Assembly (NCBI GenBank): GCA_040772225.1
Contig: JAXGYO010000002.1
Location: 806,001 to 870,000 of the forward strand
Reading direction: 5' to 3'
From: JAAYED01 sp040772225
GTDB taxonomy: Bacteria; Chloroflexota; Anaerolineae; UBA1429
DNA length: 64,000 nt
This document shows, piece by piece, positions 26,266 through 34,533 of this stretch. The translations under genes and the position numbers were made by a program. Each line of letters begins with the position of its first letter. Positions within the stretch are counted from its first letter, which is position 1. The notes under the pieces were generated by a model. The model did no database searches. It saw only the letters and a program-made list of their open reading frames with translations, and was not told the DNA's origin.

Positions 26266-26838
26266 ATGAGCAAGATGCTCGAGATTCGCTGGCACGGCCG
26301 TGCCGGCCAGGGCGTGGTCACAGCGGGTGAATCGCTCGGCGAAGCCGCGATGCACGAGGGCCTGTACTTTCAGGCGTTTCCAGAGTACGGGGCCGAGCGC
26401 ATGGGCGCCCCCATTAAGGCGTACACGCGGTTGAGCGACGAGACCATCGAGGTCCACGCACCGATCCTGGAGCCAGATATGGTGGTCGTCGTGAACCCCA
26501 ACCTGATCGGGATCGTCGATCTGACTGAGGGGCTCAAGCCGGATGGCACGCTGATCGTCAACACGCCGCAGACACCGGCGGAGATTCGCGAGCGCCTGGA
26601 TTTTAGGACGGGCACCGTATGGTGCATCGATGCTACCGAGATCGCCATGTCTGAGCTGAAACGCGACATCCCGAGCACTGTTCTTCTCGGTGTGGTTGTC
26701 CGGGCTTCTGACCTGGTGGATCTGGAGGCCGTGGTAGAGGCAACGCGTGAGAGCCTCGGCGGCAAGTTGCGTCCGGAGATTGTCGAAGCCAACGTGCGCG
26801 CGGTGGAGCGCGCCAACAAGGAATGTATCAAGGGCTAG
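26266..26838 (+). CDS. porG: 2-oxoacid:ferredoxin oxidoreductase, gamma subunit
   Basis: Smallest catalytic partner of a four-subunit 2-oxoacid (pyruvate-type) oxidoreductase that makes acyl-CoA, CO2 and reduced ferredoxin. The 190 residues open with RWHGRAGQGVVTAGESLGEAA, the family's glycine-rich start, followed by FQAFPEYGAERMGAPI. RBS GAGGAGG precedes the ATG. Order is gamma-delta-alpha-beta, with short gaps of 35-65 bases each holding a strong ribosome site. Pyruvate is the likeliest substrate; 2-oxoisovalerate is an alternative that sequence inspection cannot exclude. Confidence 0.93.
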   Translation: MSKMLEIRWHGRAGQGVVTAGESLGEAAMHEGLYFQAFPEYGAERMGAPIKAYTRLSDETIEVHAPILEPDMVVVVNPNLIGIVDLTEGLKPDGTLIVNTPQTPAEIRERLDFRTGTVWCIDATEIAMSELKRDIPSTVLLGVVVRASDLVDLEAVVEATRESLGGKLRPEIVEANVRAVERANKECIKG

Positions 26839-26903
26839 CACTGGCACGTTATGACGGCCCTTTCCTGCATTATCACGAACCTGATCATTGAGGAGGTTGT
26901 TCG

Positions 26904-27266
26904 ATGACGACCAAGCATAAAGTCCCACGGCTGGACCTGCCCTGGGAAGAGGTTGCTCCGGGTGGCGTTGTCACCGCAGTCGGCAACTCAGAGACCTATG
27001 TAACAGGCACCTGGCGCACGATGCGACCAATTCGCGATGCCGAGCAGTGCACGCAGTGCCTCGTTTGCTGGATCATGTGCCCCGACTCGGCCATATCGGT
27101 GAAGGATGGCAAGGTGGACGTTTACGATTATGTTCACTGCAAGGGCTGCGGCGTCTGTGCCGAACGTTGTCCCGTTAACATCCGCCAGCCGCACAGCTAC
27201 ACCGGCAAGCTGGGCAAAGTCATCCAGATGGTGCCCGAGTCCGAGTTTGAAGACTATACCCGGTAG
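26904..27266 (+). CDS. porD: 2-oxoacid:ferredoxin oxidoreductase, delta subunit (ferredoxin-like)
   Basis: Carries electrons from the thiamine site to external ferredoxin. The 120 residues contain two [4Fe-4S] motifs, CTQCLVCWIMCPDS and CKGCGVCAERCPVN (about residues 48-60 and 79-92), separated by a short spacer (KVDVYDYVH). The N-terminal 40 residues match the extension of POR delta subunits and not free ferredoxins. The ATG follows GAGGAGG. Confidence 0.94.
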   Translation: MTTKHKVPRLDLPWEEVAPGGVVTAVGNSETYVTGTWRTMRPIRDAEQCTQCLVCWIMCPDSAISVKDGKVDVYDYVHCKGCGVCAERCPVNIRQPHSYTGKLGKVIQMVPESEFEDYTR

Positions 27267-27301
27267 GTCCAGAACCCACCTGGAGCATAAGGAGGAAACG
27301 A

Positions 27302-28498
27302 ATGGTCGCTAGCAAGTATATGCCTCTGGACGGCGCCAACGCTGTCTCCCAGGCGATGCGTCAGATCAATCCTGACGTGGTTGCTGCCTACCCGATCACG
27401 CCACAGACGGCAGTCGTGCAGAACTTTTCACAGTATGTAGCGGACGGTATCGTCAACACCGAATTCATTCCGGTCGAGAGCGAACATGCCGCCATGAGTG
27501 CTTGCATCGGGGCCTCTGCCGCCGGCGCCCGCGTCATGACAGCCACCGCCGCCAACGGCCTGGCGCTGATGTGGGAGATGCTTTACGTCGCCTCGGGCAT
27601 GCGGCTTCCGATTGTGCTCACCGTGGTGAACCGCGCGCTTTCCAGCCCGCTCAATATCCACTGCGATCACTCGGACGCCATGGGCGCCCGCGATGCCGGC
27701 TGGCTGCAGTTCTACGCCGAGAGCGGACAGGAAGCCTACGACAATACCATCAAGTCGCTCAAGATCGCAGAGCACAAAGATCTGCTGCTGCCAGTCATGA
27801 GTTGCCAGGACGGCTTTATCACCGGTCACGGCGTCGAGCGCGTCGGACTACTTCCCGATGAGGTAGTGCAGGAGTTTGTCGGCAGTTATGATCCAGAACT
27901 CTACCTGCTCGACACCGATCACCCCGTCACCATGGGTGCCTGGGACTTTACCGACTATTACTTTGAGCACAAGCGGCAGCAGACTGAGGCAATGAACAAC
28001 GCCATGCCCATTATCCTCGATGTCTGCGAGGAGTATGAGCGGCTCTCCGAGCGGCCACAGCCGATCCTCGATTGCTACGGCATGGATGATGCCGACTATG
28101 CGCTCGTGGTCCTGTCATCGACAGCCGGAACGGCCCGCTCAGTGGCGCGCCGGATGCGTGCTGAGGGCGTCAAGGTTGGCATCCTCAAGCCTCGGCTTTA
28201 CCGCCCCTTCCCCGCACAGCAGATCGTCGATTGCATCAAGAACTGCAAGGCCGTGGGCGTGCTTGACCGGGCGATCTCCTTTGGCGCTCCCCAAGGTATG
28301 GGGCCGCTGTACACAGACATCACTGCAGGGCTCTTTAACTCTGGCGTCAGTGGTCTGCCTATTGTCAACTACATCTATGGACTGGGCGGTCGCGACACTA
28401 CGCCACCGATGATCGAGTCCGCGTTCGCCGATCTCAAGGTCATCGCCGACACGGGCGATCGCGGCGACATGGTGCGCTATCTTGGCCTGCGCGACTAG
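27302..28498 (+). CDS. porA: 2-oxoacid:ferredoxin oxidoreductase, alpha subunit
   Basis: Provides the pyrimidine-binding side of the thiamine diphosphate site and the transketolase-like domains. The 398 residues include GANAVSQAMRQINPDVVAAYPITPQT near the N-terminus with the conserved YPITPQT motif. EHAAMSACIGASAAGARVMTATA follows, and the C-terminal domain has GVLDRAISFGAPQG. GGAGGAAACGA precedes the ATG. Confidence 0.95.
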   Translation: MVASKYMPLDGANAVSQAMRQINPDVVAAYPITPQTAVVQNFSQYVADGIVNTEFIPVESEHAAMSACIGASAAGARVMTATAANGLALMWEMLYVASGMRLPIVLTVVNRALSSPLNIHCDHSDAMGARDAGWLQFYAESGQEAYDNTIKSLKIAEHKDLLLPVMSCQDGFITGHGVERVGLLPDEVVQEFVGSYDPELYLLDTDHPVTMGAWDFTDYYFEHKRQQTEAMNNAMPIILDVCEEYERLSERPQPILDCYGMDDADYALVVLSSTAGTARSVARRMRAEGVKVGILKPRLYRPFPAQQIVDCIKNCKAVGVLDRAISFGAPQGMGPLYTDITAGLFNSGVSGLPIVNYIYGLGGRDTTPPMIESAFADLKVIADTGDRGDMVRYLGLRD

Positions 28499-28552
28499 TT
28501 ACGCGGAGCGGCCTCACGTGTCGCGAGATTCCAGCAGCAAGGAGCAACGATA

Positions 28553-29503
28553 ATGACAGACCGAGTGCGCATAAATCTGAGAGATATCATTACCTCGGAC
28601 GAGAGGCTGGCGGCAGGGCATCGCCTCTGCGCCGGATGTGCCGAGCCCACTGCCGTGCGGCAGATCCTGCACGCAATCGACAACCCAGTGGTGATCGCAA
28701 CGGCCACCGGTTGTCTTGAAGTCTCGACAACCGTCTACCCCTATTCCTCATGGAATGTGCCCTGGATCCATAGCGCCTTTGAGAACTCTTCTACAACGAT
28801 CACAGGCGCCGAAGCAGCCTTCAAGGCCCTCAAGCGTCGGGGCAAGATACCTGAGGACAAGAACATCACGTTTATCGCCTTTGGTGGTGATGGCGCGAGC
28901 TACGACATCGGCTTCCAGTACATTTCCGGTGCTCTTGAGCGCGGCCACAATTTCATCTATGTGTGCCTCAACAACGAGGCGTACATGAATACGGGCATCC
29001 AGCGCTCAAGCGCCACTCCGCGGGGCGCCAGCACAACCACCTCCCCTGAAGGCGAGGTGCTGCCTGGCAAGACGCAATGGCGCAAGCCGTTTACGCGGAT
29101 CATGGCGGCGCACGACATCCCTTATGTCGCGCAGTGCTCACCACACAACTACCGTGACCTCATGCGCAAGGCGAAAAAGGCCTCAGCAGTTGAGGGCCCC
29201 GCCGTCCTGAACGTGATGGTGCCCTGCCCGCGCGGCTGGCGTCACAGTGCTGAGGAAACCATGTCGATCGCAGAGCTTGCTGTAGACACCTGCTACTGGC
29301 CTCTCTATGAGGTTGAGGATGGCAAGACCACGGTCAACTACAAGCCTCGTGACAAGAAGCCTGTAGCCGACTGGCTCAAGCGGCAGGGACGCTTCCGCCA
29401 CCTCTTCCGCCCGGCAAACGAGTGGATCGTGGAAGAGATCCAGGCCAAGGTTGATCAAGAGTGGGAGCGACTGCTGGCTGACGAGGCCAACAGCAAGGCC
29501 TGA
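28553..29503 (+). CDS. porB: 2-oxoacid:ferredoxin oxidoreductase, beta subunit
   Basis: Binds the diphosphate of thiamine and one [4Fe-4S] cluster. The 316 residues show the N-terminal cysteine pair LCAGCAEPTAVRQI, the TPP/Mg motif GGDGASYDIGFQYISGALERGHN...NNEAYMNTG, and later cysteines (CSPHNYRD, CPRGW). A C-terminal extension with paired Lys/Asp residues is typical of this subunit. AAGGAG precedes the ATG. Last gene of the por unit before a hairpin. Confidence 0.95.
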   Translation: MTDRVRINLRDIITSDERLAAGHRLCAGCAEPTAVRQILHAIDNPVVIATATGCLEVSTTVYPYSSWNVPWIHSAFENSSTTITGAEAAFKALKRRGKIPEDKNITFIAFGGDGASYDIGFQYISGALERGHNFIYVCLNNEAYMNTGIQRSSATPRGASTTTSPEGEVLPGKTQWRKPFTRIMAAHDIPYVAQCSPHNYRDLMRKAKKASAVEGPAVLNVMVPCPRGWRHSAEETMSIAELAVDTCYWPLYEVEDGKTTVNYKPRDKKPVADWLKRQGRFRHLFRPANEWIVEEIQAKVDQEWERLLADEANSKA

Positions 29504-29520
29504 CAAATCCAGCACCAAGC

Positions 29521-29549
29521 GAGGGGCAGCTCAAAACGGGCTGCCCCTC
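29521..29549 (+). terminator. Hairpin between porB and upp
   Basis: GAGGGGCAGC (29521-29530) pairs perfectly with GCTGCCCCTC (29540-29549) over a nine-base loop. No thymine run follows, so it may end the por transcript only partly, stabilise its 3' end, or shape the upp leader. Confidence 0.5.
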
Positions 29550-29571
29550 ATGACAACAGGGAGGCCACGGC

Positions 29572-30231
29572 TTGGCTTCTGAACGCGTCTACACCTCGCA
29601 GCACCCACTGATCAAACAGAAACTTGCGATTCTGAGAGACAAGACGACCTTGCCGGTAGTGTTTCGTCGTACCGTTTCAGAGATCGCAACATTGCTCGCC
29701 GTCGAGGCCACCACCGACCTGAGGCTGGAGGCGTACCCCGTCACCACACCCCTCGCCCAGACAACGGGGGAAAAGATCGCGGAACGCATCGCACTCGTGC
29801 CAATTCTGCGTGCTGGACTGGGTATGGTCGAGGGTATCTGGCAGTTGATTCCGGACGCGCAGGTGTGGCATCTCGGCGTCTTTAGGGATCATGAGACGCT
29901 CAAGCCAGTGCCCTACTATAACAAGATGCCAGCACAGCCGCGGCTCGATTTGTGCCTCGTGCTGGACCCGATGCTCGCCACTGGAGGCTCAGCGATTGCC
30001 GCGATCGACATGCTAAAAGAGTGCAGCGTCCCCAGGATAAAGTATCTTGGCATCATCGCTGCGCCCGAGGGCGTCGACGCGCTGACCGCTGCCCATCCCG
30101 ATGTTTCCATCTATCTGGGCGCAATCGATGACCACCTCACGCCCCCGCCATCCAGCCCTGAGGATCCGCCAGAAGGCTACATCGTGCCGGGCCTGGGCGA
30201 CGCCGGAGACCGCCAGTTCGGTACCTCCTGA
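29572..30231 (+). CDS. upp: Uracil phosphoribosyltransferase
   Basis: Salvages uracil to UMP with PRPP. The 219 residues include RAGLGMVEGIWQLIPDA, the PRPP loop LCLVLDPMLATGGSA, and the uracil-binding C-terminal region (GYIVPGLGDAGDRQFGT) in which YIVPGLGDAGDR is diagnostic. The start is TTG at 29572 with GGGAGG about eight bases upstream; no better start occurs nearby. It complements the pyr operon at 35.4-40.7 kb. Confidence 0.95.
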   Translation: MASERVYTSQHPLIKQKLAILRDKTTLPVVFRRTVSEIATLLAVEATTDLRLEAYPVTTPLAQTTGEKIAERIALVPILRAGLGMVEGIWQLIPDAQVWHLGVFRDHETLKPVPYYNKMPAQPRLDLCLVLDPMLATGGSAIAAIDMLKECSVPRIKYLGIIAAPEGVDALTAAHPDVSIYLGAIDDHLTPPPSSPEDPPEGYIVPGLGDAGDRQFGTS

Positions 30232-30242
30232 AAGGCGGTGCC

Positions 30243-31286
30243 ATGTTAAGTCCGTGGTTGTTCGTTTCCGTCTTTGCCTCTGCCTGGTTGATCGTTAGCC
30301 TGCTCACGCCACTAGCCATCAAGCTCGGACGGCGACTGGATATCGTGGATCGCCCGGGAGGCCGCCGCACGCATCGCGGCGAAATCGTCCGCATCGGGGG
30401 CCTGGGGATTTTTCCCGCCTTTGCCATCGCCGCCCTTATCCCGGTCCTCGTTGGCAGTCCCAGGGACGATGCGCTGGAGTTGACCCGTCTGACAGGCGTC
30501 TTGCTCGGGATGGCGATCATCTGGATCACGGGCCTTGCCGACGACCGCTACAAACTGCCTCCTGCGGCCCAACTCGGGGGGCTCATCGCGGGAGCGGTCG
30601 TTGCCATCCTATTCAAGGTGTTTGTGGAGCGCTTTAACAACCCGCTCACAGATGAACAGATCGTCGTGGACTGGTATCTGATGCTGCCGATCAGCCTCGT
30701 CTGGATCGTGGGGCTGACCAACATGGTCAACTCGATCGATGGGCTGGACGGACTTGCGGCCGGGGTGACCGCCATCGCGGCCGCAGTGCTGTTTATCCAC
30801 ATGCTTCGGCTCGGGCAATACAGCGTCTCGCTGCTCCCCCTGGCACTCCTCGGATGCTGCCTCGGATTTCTACGATTCAACTTTAGCCCTGCCCGGATAT
30901 TCCTCGGGGGCGGCGCCTATGTGCTGGGGTTTGGGGTCGCCACGCTGTCGATCGTCTCCGGTGCCAAGGTCGCCACCGCGCTGCTGGTGATGTGGCTGCC
31001 TATCGTGGATCTGATCTGGCAAGTCTATTCGCGGTGGCGGCGCGGCCAGCCGATCTCAATGGGAGACCGGGGGCATTTGCACTTTAGGCTTCAAGACCTG
31101 GGCTGGTCCCAACGGCGCATCGTCCTGATGTACTATGGCATCACGGCGTTTCTGGGAGCCGTTGGGCTACTCGTACCCAACAGGATGCTCAAGTTCGGCA
31201 CACTGGTGGTCTTTGGCCTGGCCTTTGCCTGGTTCCTGGCCTCGGTCGCACGCACGGGCGGGGATGACATTCCAGCCGGGGACTAG
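30243..31286 (+). CDS. Undecaprenyl-phosphate sugar-1-phosphate transferase (WecA/TagO/MraY family)
   Basis: Integral membrane enzyme that transfers a sugar 1-phosphate from a UDP-sugar to undecaprenyl phosphate at the start of cell-surface polymer synthesis. The 347 residues have about ten hydrophobic segments, GLADDRYKLPP with the conserved Asp pair in the second loop, NMVNSIDGLDGLAAG in the third, and a His-rich loop near SMGDRGHLHFRLQD. This pattern fits TagO/WecA better than MraY, which has a longer N-terminal and other loops. The ATG follows AAAGGCGG. It lies 11 bases after upp on the same strand. Confidence 0.9.
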   Translation: MLSPWLFVSVFASAWLIVSLLTPLAIKLGRRLDIVDRPGGRRTHRGEIVRIGGLGIFPAFAIAALIPVLVGSPRDDALELTRLTGVLLGMAIIWITGLADDRYKLPPAAQLGGLIAGAVVAILFKVFVERFNNPLTDEQIVVDWYLMLPISLVWIVGLTNMVNSIDGLDGLAAGVTAIAAAVLFIHMLRLGQYSVSLLPLALLGCCLGFLRFNFSPARIFLGGGAYVLGFGVATLSIVSGAKVATALLVMWLPIVDLIWQVYSRWRRGQPISMGDRGHLHFRLQDLGWSQRRIVLMYYGITAFLGAVGLLVPNRMLKFGTLVVFGLAFAWFLASVARTGGDDIPAGD

Positions 31287-31288
31287 GT

Positions 31289-31789
31289 TTAGCGCCCTGG
31301 GCCCAGCCCCTGTTCTGCCAGATAGTCCGCGAGTTCGCCGATACGGTCGAATCCAAAGTTTGGTGCCGGCCTGGGGTCCACGACGTCGTCAGTAACGATG
31401 GCAAGCAGTTCTTGTTTAGAAGCGATCGGCTCGGTACCCGTCGCGACGCGCATGACCTCGATCTTGGGACAGGACTCACGTTTGAACCCTTCCGCGATCA
31501 CCACATCAATGCGGGGGTCCAGCCGCGCGATGATATCCTCGAGACTCACTTCCTGCATAGTCCTCTCAATCCAGGCCAGAGCGCTCTTGCTGGCGATCAC
31601 CACCGCGTCGCTGCCCGCCTGAGCAAAGCGCCAGGTATCGGTTCCGGGATGGTCAAGGTCAAAGCCTTCACGCGAATGCTTGACGACCGCGACGCGCGCA
31701 CCTCGCCGGCGGAATTCCTGTACCAGGCCTTCCACCACGGTCGTCTTGCCGGCATTGTGCCAGCCCACTATCGCGAACAAGTGATTCAT
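31289..31789 (-). CDS. mobB: Molybdopterin-guanine dinucleotide biosynthesis adapter MobB
   Basis: GTP-binding helper for the guanylylation or delivery of molybdenum cofactor. The 166 residues start with a P-loop GWHNAGKTT (residues 9-17), followed by VAVVKHSREGFDLDHPGTDTWRFAQAG, VVIAEGFKRESCPKIEV and a DDVVDP end; the order matches MobB. The gene converges on the transferase gene with two bases between stops. No other cofactor gene is in the window. Confidence 0.93.
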   Translation of the reverse strand: MNHLFAIVGWHNAGKTTVVEGLVQEFRRRGARVAVVKHSREGFDLDHPGTDTWRFAQAGSDAVVIASKSALAWIERTMQEVSLEDIIARLDPRIDVVIAEGFKRESCPKIEVMRVATGTEPIASKQELLAIVTDDVVDPRPAPNFGFDRIGELADYLAEQGLGPGR

Positions 31790-31831
31790 GTTCCCCCTAC
31801 ATCACAGGTCGTTCACCGTCTGATAGGAACG

Positions 31832-31840
31832 ATTATACCA
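31832..31840 (-). promoter_or_regulatory. Possible mobB promoter
   Basis: On the minus strand, TGG directly before TATAAT (31832-31837) forms an extended -10 element. There is no clear -35. The mobB ATG is 43 bases downstream and has AGGGGGAAC before it. Confidence 0.4.
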
Positions 31841-31875
31841 CGCCCCACACTGCCCCGCCCCAAAGAGAGAGGACT

Positions 31876-32044
31876 TGCTCCAGTTTGGTGGACACCCCCT
31901 AACGTGTAATGCCGGTATAATGTCGGTATAGAGGGGGAGGACACATGAACGGAAGGGTATACACTCAGGAGTTCAAGGCGGAAGCTTTGGAATTGCTGGC
32001 ATCCAGCGGAAAGAGTTGTAGTGAACCCCAAAAGTTGGACACCC
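31876..32044 (+). mobile_element. Remnant of an IS3-family left end with truncated transposase OrfA
   Basis: From 31945 the ORF reads MNGRVYTQEFKAEALELLASSGKSC, the N-terminus of an IS3/IS911-type OrfA (HTH domain), with GGGGGAGGAC as ribosome site and TATAAT/TATAGA-like bases upstream. After codon 25 (about 32019) the similarity stops abruptly and an IS-end-like string AACCCCAAAAGTTGGACACC begins (32025-32044). The end-like GGTGGACACC at 31886-31895 is repeated there as GTTGGACACC, in the same orientation. The rest of the element is absent. This is a decayed fragment, perhaps of two superimposed insertions. Confidence 0.55.
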
Positions 32045-32362
32045 ATGAAAGACGATGGCAGTCTGATGGTCTGCTCGGCACTGCCCACGCCTACACCGAC
32101 AAGGACTGCCGTCCCCACCAGGACACCTACGCCATTTGCAGGGCCGACCCCGACGTTTTCGCTCGGCGGCATCATCGGGATTCTGCCGCCCAGCTTTGTC
32201 TTCCAGCCGATCCCGGGCATTGGCGAACTCGCGCCGGCCATGCGCACCTACGAGGTGCTGATCGTGACCGGCACAGATCCGGAGGCGGGCACAGGCGCCA
32301 AGGTACGCATCAGGTTGGTGGGATACAGCGGCAGCACGGACTGGGTCACGCTGAACGAGTAG
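32045..32362 (+). pseudogene. Orphan fragment: Pro/Thr-rich linker joined to the start of a PLAT/LH2 domain
   Basis: Directly after the IS-end string an open frame (ATG at 32045, no ribosome site) encodes PTPTPTRTAVPTRTPTP, a linker common in exported Chloroflexota proteins. A hydrophobic stretch follows (GGIIGILPPSFVFQPIPG), then YEVLIVTGTDPEAGTGAKVRI and a stop after about 30 more residues. The last part looks like the opening strands of a PLAT/LH2 domain, which normally continues for about 110 residues. There is no signal peptide. It is best read as a broken piece of a larger surface protein. Confidence 0.45.
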
Positions 32363-32388
32363 GCGCGACGTAATCGCGGTATCGAACG

Positions 32389-32424
32389 AGAACGGGACGA
32401 TATCAGACGATGTCGTCCCGTTCT
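32389..32424. repeat. 16-base-pair inverted repeat across the larC stop codon
   Basis: AGAACGGGACGATATC pairs with GATGTCGTCCCGTTCT around an AGAC loop (one G-U pair). On the minus strand it covers the last codons of larC and the bases after its stop. No thymine run follows on either strand, so it is more a transcript-end stabiliser or partial terminator than a canonical one. Confidence 0.6.
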
Positions 32425-32882
32425 ACCCGGTCCCAGGCGGCGCTGCGCGCCCGCTCCGTCACCTGCTCCAGGCTCAGGTCGTACTCACTGGCCAGACGGG
32501 CGCAATCTTCGTACTCGGGCTTGACGTTCAAGACGCGACCGCCCAGTTTCTTGACCTTGCAGCTAACCGGGCCCCAGGGCGTGTCCACAGTGATGTTCTC
32601 ACGAGCACAAATGACGCGATCGACCACACGTCTTCGTACTCCTAGCGAACTGGTCTCTGTGAGCACCATGGCAGTCATCCGGTCCTGGTCGTCTACCCGA
32701 CAGAGGACAGAGAGCAGCACCGCAGGGCGGTTCTTTTTCGCATAGATCGGTGTGTACCAGACATCCAGAGCCCCGGCCGCAAGTATGCGTTCGAGCGCGT
32801 AACCCAGCGCCTCCCCGGTCATATCGTCAAGGTTACACTCCAGCAAGATGACCTGTGTGGGGGTCGCATCCTCGCTGCTCAT
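32403..32882 (-). CDS. larC: LarC2-type domain protein, nickel-pincer cofactor synthesis
   Basis: Corresponds to the C-terminal part (LarC2) of LarC, the CTP-dependent nickel insertase that finishes the NPN cofactor of lactate racemase-type enzymes. Seen motifs are LLECNLDDMTGEALGYALERILAAGALDVWYTPIYAKKNRPA, LCRVDDQDRM, ETSSLGVRRR and VLNVKPEYEDCARLA. It has 159 residues from ATG 32882 (GAGG ten bases before). A TTG at 32891 overlapping the larB stop is less likely. The LarC1 half, normally about 270 residues and joined by fusion or frameshift, is absent between larB and this frame. Confidence 0.85.
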   Translation of the reverse strand: MSSEDATPTQVILLECNLDDMTGEALGYALERILAAGALDVWYTPIYAKKNRPAVLLSVLCRVDDQDRMTAMVLTETSSLGVRRRVVDRVICARENITVDTPWGPVSCKVKKLGGRVLNVKPEYEDCARLASEYDLSLEQVTERARSAAWDRVERDDIV

Positions 32883-32887
32883 GCCTG

Positions 32888-33643
32888 TCAATCCTCGGTC
32901 TGACGCGACGCGAGGGACACACGGGCCACAGCGCGCTGCTTTTCCGCGCGATTGGCGATCAAAGCGGCGGTCACACCTGCCCCCACGCCGTTGTCGATAT
33001 TGACGACAGCCAGACCTGGAGAGCAGGTCTGCAGCATCGCCAGGAGCGCCGCCTCACCCTGCCCGCCCTTGCCATAGCCGACCGGCGTGGGTAGCCCGAT
33101 CACGGGCACGTCGACCAGGCCAGAAACCACCGACGGCAGGGCACCATCCATACCTGCCGCTACGATAATCACGTCCACATCGTCGATCTGCAATAGCTGG
33201 CGCAGCGGGGCAAAGAGCCGGTGTAGCCCGGCCACACCAACATCGTACTGGACAGAGACGGTACACCCCATCTCCTGACACACGATGGCTGCCTCCTCAG
33301 CAGTTGGCCTGTCAGAAGTGCCTGCTGTCAGGATTCCCACCCGGCCGCCAGAGCGGGCCGGCTGAGGGCCGCGCCGAATGATCGCGATCCGCGACGAACG
33401 GTACCATTCCAGCTGGTCGTCCCGGTATTTCGCCTGGATCGTGGCCTCAAGCGAAGGCGAGACCCTGCTCAAGATCGCCCTGCCAGTCGCCTCAAGAAAG
33501 CGATCGGCGATCGCCAGACTTTGCTCATCATCCTTGCTGCCGGTATAGATGATCTCGGGCGCCCCCTTGCGATGCTCCCGCGCGAAATCCAGCACGGCAT
33601 CGGAAAGGTTGTTCAGGCGATCAGCGTTCTCCTGGTTGGTCAT
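32888..33643 (-). CDS. larB: LarB, pyridinium-3,5-biscarboxylic acid mononucleotide synthase
   Basis: Carboxylates and hydrolyses nicotinic acid adenine dinucleotide to P2CMN, the first step of the nickel-pincer cofactor route. The 251 residues show an N-terminal part (LDFAREHRKGAPEIIYTGSKD) and a PurE-like C-terminal domain: ILTAGTSDRPTAEEAAIV, VIIVAAGMDGALPSVVSGLVDVPVIGLPTPVGYG. The ATG follows GGGGAG and overlaps the end of larE by 23 bases. LarC2 follows at once. Confidence 0.93.
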   Translation of the reverse strand: MTNQENADRLNNLSDAVLDFAREHRKGAPEIIYTGSKDDEQSLAIADRFLEATGRAILSRVSPSLEATIQAKYRDDQLEWYRSSRIAIIRRGPQPARSGGRVGILTAGTSDRPTAEEAAIVCQEMGCTVSVQYDVGVAGLHRLFAPLRQLLQIDDVDVIIVAAGMDGALPSVVSGLVDVPVIGLPTPVGYGKGGQGEAALLAMLQTCSPGLAVVNIDNGVGAGVTAALIANRAEKQRAVARVSLASRQTED

Positions 33644-34448
33644 TCATACTCCCCATACGATATCCGCTCAGATCCAGCGTCACATAACGGTAACCGGCAT
33701 CCTTGAGCATCGAGACAACCTTACCCCGGAGAGGTTCCTGTGCCACGTCAGCGATCCGCTCCGCAGGCAACTCGATGCGAGCAACGGGGTAGTGGTCCCG
33801 TACTCGCAATCCGCCGGCCCCAAGGAGATCACGCAGCGTCGACTCTGCACGCTCCACTCTTGCTAGAGCCTCTGCCGTCAGCATCGTGCCGGTCGGAAAC
33901 CGCGTTGCCAGGCAGGCCTCCGCGGGATGATCCCAGGTGGGCAGGCCCCTCCGCTGGGACAGCTCGCGTATCTCGGCTTTGGTCAGACCAGCCTCTGCCA
34001 GTGGCGCACGGACCCCCAACTCTGCAGCTGCTCGGCCACCGGGCCGGTAGTCGAGGTGATCGTCCGCATTATCACCATGTAACAGGACGCGATCCGGCGC
34101 CGTCGCTGCAACCAGCGCCTGCAGGGTCTCAAAGCGAAGACGCTTGCAGTAGTAGCACCGGTCGGGAGGATTGCTGGCGATCATCTCGTCGCTTACCTCG
34201 TCCAGCGTCACCACGCGATGGTCCGCTCCGAGCAGGCGCGCGATCTCCCGAGCCGTGGCCAGCTCCGACCGCGGCAGCAGCGGCGAGTCTATGGTCACCG
34301 CAGTCACCCGCTCCACACCCAGCGTGTCGATGCAGGCAGCCAGCAGGTAGCTGCTATCGACGCCACCGGAAAAGGCGACGGCGACGGATGACAGATCCTG
34401 TAGAATCTGCCTCAGGCGCTGTTCCTTGATGTTCATATCCTTGTCCAT
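33621..34448 (-). CDS. larE: LarE, sacrificial sulfur transferase
   Basis: PP-loop enzyme that inserts two sulfurs into P2CMN after adenylation. The 275 residues contain the PP-loop AVAFSGGVDSSYLLAA near the N-terminus. CYYCKRLRFETL follows, and EACLATRFPTG holds the cysteine equivalent to the sacrificial Cys of Lactobacillus LarE. The start could be ATG 34448 (GGGGG eight bases upstream) or ATG 34436. It is the first gene of larE-larB-larC, with its own promoter at 34473-34500. The client enzyme (LarA-like) is not in the window. Confidence 0.93.
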   Translation of the reverse strand: MDKDMNIKEQRLRQILQDLSSVAVAFSGGVDSSYLLAACIDTLGVERVTAVTIDSPLLPRSELATAREIARLLGADHRVVTLDEVSDEMIASNPPDRCYYCKRLRFETLQALVAATAPDRVLLHGDNADDHLDYRPGGRAAAELGVRAPLAEAGLTKAEIRELSQRRGLPTWDHPAEACLATRFPTGTMLTAEALARVERAESTLRDLLGAGGLRVRDHYPVARIELPAERIADVAQEPLRGKVVSMLKDAGYRYVTLDLSGYRMGSMNDQPGER

Positions 34449-34472
34449 AAATATACCCCCGACAGGTTTACT

Positions 34473-34500
34473 ATTATACAGGCTGGTCTCGCCTCGTCAA
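34473..34500 (-). promoter_or_regulatory. Promoter of the lar operon
   Basis: On the minus strand TTGACG (34495-34500), 16 bases, TATAAT (34473-34478). Leader of about 20 bases to larE. Confidence 0.7.
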
Positions 34501-34533
34501 TCGGCCGGCCACGCTCGCTACAGCCACGCCGAG

